NCBI GenBank assembly: GCA_025024175.1
Contig: QCXZ01000003.1
Coordinates: 34,372,257-34,436,256 of the forward strand
Length of the DNA: 64,000 bases
Reading direction: 5' to 3'
Source: Rhyzopertha dominica
Lineage: Eukaryota; Arthropoda; Insecta; Coleoptera; Bostrichidae
The translations under genes and the position numbers were made by a program. Shown one piece after another: positions 57,801 through 64,000 of the stretch (position 1 is its first letter; each line of letters begins with the position of its first letter). The notes beneath the pieces were generated by a model. The model saw only the letters and a list, made by a program, of their open reading frames with translations. It was not told the origin of the DNA and did not search any database.

Positions 57801-58198
57801 ATTTAGAACATACTAGAATATTAAGAGATAAAGGAGTTGTCGTCTAATCTTTCAAGTTAGCTACGGTCTTTGCTAAGAAGTTACTTTCATTTTTACGAAA
57901 CACCTACACGAGGTTGTATTAATAAAATTTTAACGCTGTGCTGTAGAATGACAACTCTTGTAAAGACCTCAAGTTTGTCCATTTCGGCTTTCACTGATCA
58001 TTACATTACATCTTTCGGAAACCATGAAATTTTAAACTGTATGTATGGTATTCTTGTACAAGCTTACAAAATAATCAGTATATTTGCCTTTTCTTAAATT
58101 TGAAAGCTATGTCATTTTCCCGTCTATTTGAGATTAAGTTTAAGTTAACTGGAATAATGACCTTAATGTGAATTTTCAAAGAATTTATAATTTGCTTA
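57801..58198. other. No recognisable gene
   Basis: Frame 57,870-58,097 is chance. Confidence 0.5.
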
Positions 58199-58592
58199 CA
58201 GGCTTACACCAATATCTTCTGAATGCCCTTTGGTCTAAAAAATGTTCCCGAAACCTCTCAAAGGTAGATGGATAATATGTATTTTAAGAGGAATCTAAAA
58301 TTGATCATGTCTCGTCTGTTTTGACGACATAATTATTCTTAGCGTACATTTACAAGAGCATATTAACAATTTGCGAACCGTTTTCCAAATATTCCGCGAA
58401 ACCGCATTAAATTTACATAAATAAATAAATCCGAATTTCTTAGAATCTTAACGCAAGTCGGACAAGGTAAAAGCAACTAAATAATGTCCGATTCTAAGAA
58501 GTATGAAACAAATTTAGCTTTTCTCAGACTTGTTGGCTATTGCAGAAAAATCAGCATAATATTTTAGAAAAGTGCAAAATTGGGTTTCACAC
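58199..58592 (+). pseudogene. Ty3/gypsy-type reverse-transcriptase relic
   Basis: Reading the plus strand with frame changes gives MPFGLKNVPETSQR then MDN, the fingers block of Ty3/gypsy RT; CLVCFDDIIILS, the catalytic region (usual YLDDI; Tyr-Leu here read as CF); LQEHINNLRTVFQ; and, after a decayed gap, LAFLRLVGYCRKI, the 'LRSFLGL.GYYRKF' connection. Several stops and frameshifts. No LTR, protease, RNase H or integrase was found on either side, so only about 130 codons remain. Confidence 0.75.
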
Positions 58593-59029
58593 CTTTTTTA
58601 TTTTTTCTTCTTCTCTCCCGCAATGCACTATTTAAAAGAAAGGTGGCAAATTCTTTTTAGCCTAGAGGCGGAAAATTTGTAAATCCGACCCTGTATATAG
58701 CATTGGAAATTTTGGGGATTGACTTGGATGTACGTTGAAATTGCAGATATTAAACATATAAATGAAATATCCTTAAAGTCTTCGCATTCTAGAACTTGTT
58801 ATAATTCGTTTCTGTTTTTAGTGCACCATTTTTATTATCTCAGAAATTAGGTAGTTGTTATTCTAAACGTACAGCTTCATAAATAAATTATTGATGAGAC
58901 CCCCCACAATTTTATGTTATAAAGCCTCATCATACAACTGCCTAAATCTTCATAACTGCATTACTGCATCATATAGCGAAGAAAAGAATTAACATAAATA
59001 AACATAAATACAGGATCCATGAACAAAAA
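58593..59029. other. No recognisable gene
   Basis: CCGACCCTGTATATAG near 58,686 looks like an inward-facing TACAGGGT end but has no partner. Nothing else. Confidence 0.45.
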
Positions 59030-59440
59030 AGTGTGATTCCGCCGGTGTCGGTGTGTGAAGAAGCTACGGTTCGTCGCGCTGCTGATCAGATATCACCTGG
59101 GTATGTTTCGGTACGAAAAGGAGCGCTGATAGTTTTAATTAAATTAGGCTCGTAATGCCGGTGTTTTGTCATAATTTCACAGCGTGTTTACACGGATGTC
59201 GACGCGTTCTTTTGTCTAATTAATTAATACCTGTTCCGGCAATTACATCCGTAATTTACATTCATTAGATTTCCGCGGCGCCTTTTCTTGGGTTATTAAT
59301 TCCGAGAGCCGCCAACAACCCGACACTCGAGGGCGAATTTTCTGCGGGAAAAGCGGCAGCGTGAATTTAAGGGGCAGGTTTATGTTAATTCGGGCTTTAA
59401 TGAGGCAGCACATTTCGCATCGTAGGTGCCGCTATTATAT
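59030..59440. promoter_or_regulatory. Candidate cis-regulatory island rich in TAATTA
   Basis: GTTTTAATTAAATTAGGC (59,131), TAATTAATTAAT (59,217-59,228), CATCCGTAATTTAC, GGTTATTAATTCCG and TTTAATGAGGC in GC-balanced sequence with TTTCCGCGGCGCC. No frame. Similar in layout to 53,690-54,300. Confidence 0.42.
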
Positions 59441-60479
59441 TCCAAATATATTTAATTTTCCCTTATATTTAGATATATTGATACAGCAAACGGTCTTTGT
59501 AAATGAATAATATTAAATAAAAGAAAAGCGCTTTTTTAATTTTTTTCGCCTATCGTGGATTTTGCGATATTTTTTTAGTTTGTAAAAAATTACTTTATTA
59601 TGCTAAATTACAATAATCTAATTTGATTGTAAGGAAGTGTTTTGCATGCCGAGGAAATATTGTAGAGAATAGATGATGTAAATCATGTAAGGATAAGGGA
59701 TGTAACATTTACGGTTTTTTCTGAGCTGGTTTTTGTACATAAAATGAACAATATTTACGTTTTTGTCCATTTTCTGTTATTCTCCCATAAATTGTGTGGT
59801 TCAGTTTAATAATGTCCAATATCATTTAACGGAAATCAATGTATGCTTAAAACATAAATCACCTATCTGGAATAGAGATTATTACAGAATATTGTCATCA
59901 CAGAAGAGCTTTATGAATAAGAATGGGCTGTTAAACAGTGTTTTTCAAAAACGTGGAATAATCGCTTTATTTCTGTAAATATAAACTTTACAAAGGTTTT
60001 TCTTTGCTAATTATATTTCACTACTTAGCGTAGCGTAATTCTTTTTAATAGCAGTAAACGATTTTTTTGCGGATTGGTGTTTATTTAATATAGTTTGGTA
60101 ACATGATTTTTGTAAATTTTAAAAAGCGTTATCATAGCAGGATTTAAAGGTGTCAATACAGGTTTTTTATACATTTGATGAAAATTTTACAAGTTACTTA
60201 TTTTCCCCCTTTTTTCGTACTAAGCTGAAGTACCTTTCAGTAAGTTAAAAAATTAATTTAATAATAGCAGTTTTATTTTAATTTGCAAACATGATGTAGG
60301 TGGTAGAAACTGCACGAATTGAAATTGACTATGTTGATAGATAATGTTCACAGCAGGATGTATGTGATTTAGTTAGTAACGTTCATACAATCCACACTGT
60401 CCAAGTTAGTTTAAAAAATTTAAAAGTCTGCTCGGCTACTGATGAAGATCAAGCTCTTGATTTATTAGTTGTCGTTATG
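59441..60479. other. No recognisable gene; possible LINE tail
   Basis: GGCTACTGATGAAGATCAAG near 60,433 has a LINE-3'-tail-like CTGATGAAGATC motif. Frame 59,763-59,978 is chance. Confidence 0.4.
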
Positions 60480-60499
60480 GATGACTCATCTTCATCAAC

Positions 60500-60650
60500 C
60501 ACGTATCTTGCTTTGGACAATAATATCTTTCAATCGTCGGTTGTTCGAATATCCTGGTGAAAATCGTCGAGAAATGCCAAACTGCAATGTCTGGTTTCGA
60601 CAAGCCGGCGCTCCGCCACATTTTGGAGTTATTGCATTTTCCCAGGTCTG
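60500..60650 (+). pseudogene. Tc1/mariner-superfamily transposase fragment (second Asp region)
   Basis: The plus frame includes NRREMPNCNVWFRQAGAPPH then FGVI. This corresponds to the 'MWFQQDGAPPHF' block of insect transposases, with the catalytic Asp replaced by Ala (RQAG for QQDG). About 45 codons are similar; nothing readable follows beyond FSQVCG. Dead fragment. Confidence 0.6.
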
Positions 60651-63600
60651 TGGATAGAATGTGGGAAAACTATTGTACAGCCTGTAAGGTTACCTAATTT
60701 AGGACAACTGGATTTTTCTTTTGTAGTCGTCTAAAGAGTTACGTACTCAAAGAATTTTCAACAAAATTTTCATGAGCTGAAATTTAGAATCAGATACGAA
60801 ATTCAAGAATTACCGCCTAACTGACTACAAATTCGTTGCGCAATTTCTGTGATAAACTACATAAGGTCTTCGGTAGTAATGGAAATGCATTAAGATACGG
60901 AAACAAAAGGCAGCCTAAGGAATGAAAAAATGCTAATTGTTAAGAAAATTTTGCTGTAAAGTTCATATTTACAGAAATAAGTCTGTTTTCCATACTTTTG
61001 ATTAACCCTATATTTATGAATTGTGTTCAAGTCGCGAATTGTTACTTACCCCTTGGCCAGAAAACTTCCATTTTTGCACACATTTTTACTTAGAGGAGAT
61101 TCGTATGGATTAATAAATTCTGAGTGGTTTCTGATGGTTTGGAATTAATAATACTGTTGAGTGGAAGAGCAGGTGCAGGCAACTGAACTCCGCCGTTTTG
61201 TTGATACCAGTATGTCATTTCAGTATTATATTCCTTTAAATTATTTAATTATTCAGTTCTTGGTGTATTTTTTATTATAGCTTGGTCACCACGAATAAAG
61301 GCATTTTTATCATCATCATTATTATTATTAATATATTGTGTTTCCAAAAAGATAAATAACCTCAAGTACAAAATTCAGTACAAAATAATAGACAACTATA
61401 GTAAATAATAAAAGAAAATTAGTACCAACATTACATCTGGATATGTAGATACTATAGAATAGTTTTTAGGTTGTGTGCTTTATTTTTTTGTTACCCATGT
61501 GGCTGTCCTTACTTATATTGAAACAAATATATCTATATGCGTATTATAGTAATTATGACTTAAATAAATCGGAAGTCACATCTTCAAGTACCTTACGCTG
61601 ATGCAATAACGAAACCTAGAAGTTTAATTTTACCATTATACAATATTCAAATTAACGATAAGGTGTATCGTAAGTTGATATACAATAATTATATAAATAA
61701 ATATAACAAAATTATGCTGCCTATTCATTAATCTCGACAGAACGCATATTATATTTAAATTCAGATATAGGACATCCATGTCTTCCTTCTGCATAAAAAA
61801 TCAAATAGAATTCCTTAAAAAATAAATGTTCGCAAACTAAAACGGTTTTATCAACATGTAATATGTTACTATCTAATCAGTTTTGTTTCAGATCATATTT
61901 AGTTGTGCTACAAAACTTTTGAGTGTTCTTTGTGGTATACTTTTATACAAAAATAAATAAAGTTACTATCCTCGTTTTACTCAGTATTTAAAAGCTTTCG
62001 GTACAGTACTTCTGATAGCCATTTTAAAATAAATTGGTTTTCTCTGACCACCATCAGTGAATCATTATTAGAATTGCGATGTTATAGTAATTCATCGCAC
62101 CTTTGATAGTGGTATCCGAAGTATTCTACATTATTAGGAAAACGAAAACGTCTTGAAGTTAATGCTTGCAAGTCATCAATTTCTTTTTTGTAAAATATAA
62201 GTTGCGTGAATTGGTGGAGCAGAAGGTAAGAATTGCGTGTGATGGCGAGATTTTAGTTTGGAGCAAATGTGCAGAAAGATTTGAATTTCGTATGGATTCA
62301 GGGCCAATTTTACAAAAGCTCCCAATTAGAAATGCATAGAAATAGAAGTTGTTTAAATATCTAATCAAAGCGACAAAGGCAGCCTAGTTTGTGACGAAAT
62401 TTAACTATTGGTATATTGTTGGAAACAAAATAGTAAAACATAGTTAATTGGCGCAAACTACATCTTATTTTTTCATAAAATTGCATTCAAAGAATTAGAT
62501 TTTTCCATACAGGTACAATAACATTATATTTGTAACTGACTTCAAAAAGTATCAGAAGAAAAGGTTCGTTGACTCCGCTAGAGCATAAAATTCCGTCTTC
62601 CAAGTCTTTTTTTTTGTATGATATATCTAAAGACCTAATATTATATATTACGTTTAGGTAACTTTTTTTTCTTGTGTCTGAACCATCTTTAATTATTTAT
62701 AAAAGATGTTTTAATTTGCATATTATTCCTCAATTTGGCTTGGGCTGATTTATCTGAATGCCATATAATAAATTTCAGTAGAATAACTTTATTTAATTAA
62801 AAAAACACACATTGACAGATGTTTCCTGTTTATCTTTTCTTAGGGATTATTTTGACAATATAGGTATTTTAAAGTACACTATTGGTTTCATAAAATATAT
62901 TTTCTTATGTTAAAGAATTTGAAAAAAATCCTTTTTTAGTAATTAATTATTTTGAAGTATTTGGGAAGCATATGTTTCTATAAGTTCCAATTGAATATGG
63001 CGTTTATTTTATATAAAATATGAGACATAAGTTATAAGTAGGACTACAGAAAGATAATTTTGATACCGTACTGTATTGTACAGGGTATCCAAACCGCGTT
63101 AGTCTGTGAAAGAAAGAAAAGCGCACCTTTATTTATAAAATGATTCAAATAAAAATTTGGTTCAATAATATTTTAAGTCGTGAGGTTAACCAATATATTT
63201 TTTTATGGATTATGGATTATGGATGGGTAAATAGCGGAATGTTTTATGTGCCCAAATTATTTTCCTAGAATAAAGTTCTTTTAGATACGATAAGCGTTTT
63301 TCGAGAAAATAAAAAAGTGTAAAGCTTGGTTCAAGTTGTTGTAATAATAAAGTTTGATTTCTGCAGCTTTAGGGGCGAATATTTCAATCAGGTTACAACA
63401 CAGATCTATATGAATTTTATCATTAACATTATGAAGTAATTGAATATTGCAGGTTCTCTCGACAACCTGCATGCATGAGGAAACACTTGCAAAGTTTTAT
63501 AGTGGTTACCTACACATATGAAGACACCGTTGTAGATATAAGTATGTAAAATCTTATTGTTATGATACTTCTACTAGTCTCTGATTATTCGTTCTTACTT

Positions 63601-64000
63601 TATACTATTATTTGCATAGTTCTCGGCATGTCGTTTTTTCTCTTTTATTATATAGGTACTTACTTGCCGATAGTTATACGAACAATTTTAATAGCTCTTA
63701 TCAAAAATAGCAGAAAGCAACTAAGCAACATCTCTAAATGTGGTTATCTGAGAAAATTATATAAAGTTAATCATTTCAGTATTTGCATTAGGCATTATTT
63801 TAGATTTTTATTACTAAGAAAATACTCTAAACTTTTGTAGAATGTTTGATATATGAAATATTTTCTGAAAAGTCATTATTTCTTGCTGTGTAACCAGCGA
63901 CGTGCTAATTTCTCTAGTGCTTGTAGGGACCTGTACCTGCTAAAATATTGGCACATCTTGCAACCCCTAGCATTTGCTAAATGGATGGGGTGGTCTTAAT
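60651..64000. other. AT-rich sequence without recognisable gene
   Basis: A (ATC/ATT)n-like tract lies at 61,308-61,335. A plus frame without ATG at 62,160-62,337 (contains LRELVEQKVRIACDGE) is protein-like but unassigned. TACAGGGTATCC at 63,079 resembles a transposon end. The 92-codon frame 63,562-63,840 is Leu/Ile/Phe-rich, as expected by chance in AT-rich DNA. Nothing else recognised. Confidence 0.45.

Noticed and set aside
62160..62337. ATG-less plus frame containing LRELVEQKVRIACDGE
   Set aside because: Protein-like, but no family match and no splice signals; recorded only as unassigned.
63562..63840. 92-codon hydrophobic frame near the right edge
   Set aside because: Leu/Ile/Phe/Tyr content is what AT-rich DNA gives by chance; no conserved motif.

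Overview
The window looks like 64 kb of gene-poor, AT-rich nuclear DNA from an arthropod, most likely an insect. There are no operons, bacterial promoters or long ORFs. Nearly all long open frames are chance. The recognisable protein traces are decayed arthropod-type transposons, short exon-like frames with eukaryotic splice or poly(A) signals, and tRNA-derived (SINE-like) elements. The species cannot be named from the sequence. A few N positions (about 7,899, 8,250, 8,322, 9,477, 24,730, 37,701 and 57,491) show it is a draft assembly.

The standout structure is an apparently complete, non-autonomous foldback-type DNA transposon at 14,060-17,815. It is flanked by a perfect 8-bp direct repeat, ACGTACTG, at 14,052-14,059 and 17,816-17,823. 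Its arms are imperfect inverted copies of each other, about 1.3 and 1.9 kb long, and are built from tandem 135/125-bp units (7 on the left, 13 on the right). Each unit carries a near-copy of the element's own terminus. The roughly 560-bp centre holds a splice-acceptor-like site, a 57-codon frame resembling the C-terminal histidine-box end of a ubiquitin-specific (C19-type) cysteine peptidase, a stop codon and an AATAAA signal.

Elsewhere there are relics of Tc1/mariner-superfamily transposases (2.1, 25.1-25.9, 49.6, 51.1-51.8, 54.6 and 60.5 kb), a Ty3/gypsy reverse-transcriptase fragment (58.2 kb), a LINE reverse-transcriptase scrap (33.4 kb), LINE 3'-tail-like pieces, MITE-like elements (21.3 and 29.6 kb), tRNA-like SINE heads (12.9, 35.5, 37.7 and 53.4 kb) and two small unnamed repeat families (28.96/36.4 kb; 42.8/52.4 kb).

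Between these lie about twenty islands of 200-1,000 bp, visibly richer in G+C than the background and often carrying TAATTA, TAATCC, ATGCAAAT or GATA-like motifs. This resembles the enhancer-studded intron or gene desert of a developmental gene, but that is inference. Support for a plus-strand host gene comes from a strong 3' splice site and a 41-codon GC3-rich terminal-exon candidate at 48,569-48,694, plus a fused 3'/5' splice-site motif at 38,060-38,088 that could be a recursive-splicing (ratchet) point. I cannot name that gene.
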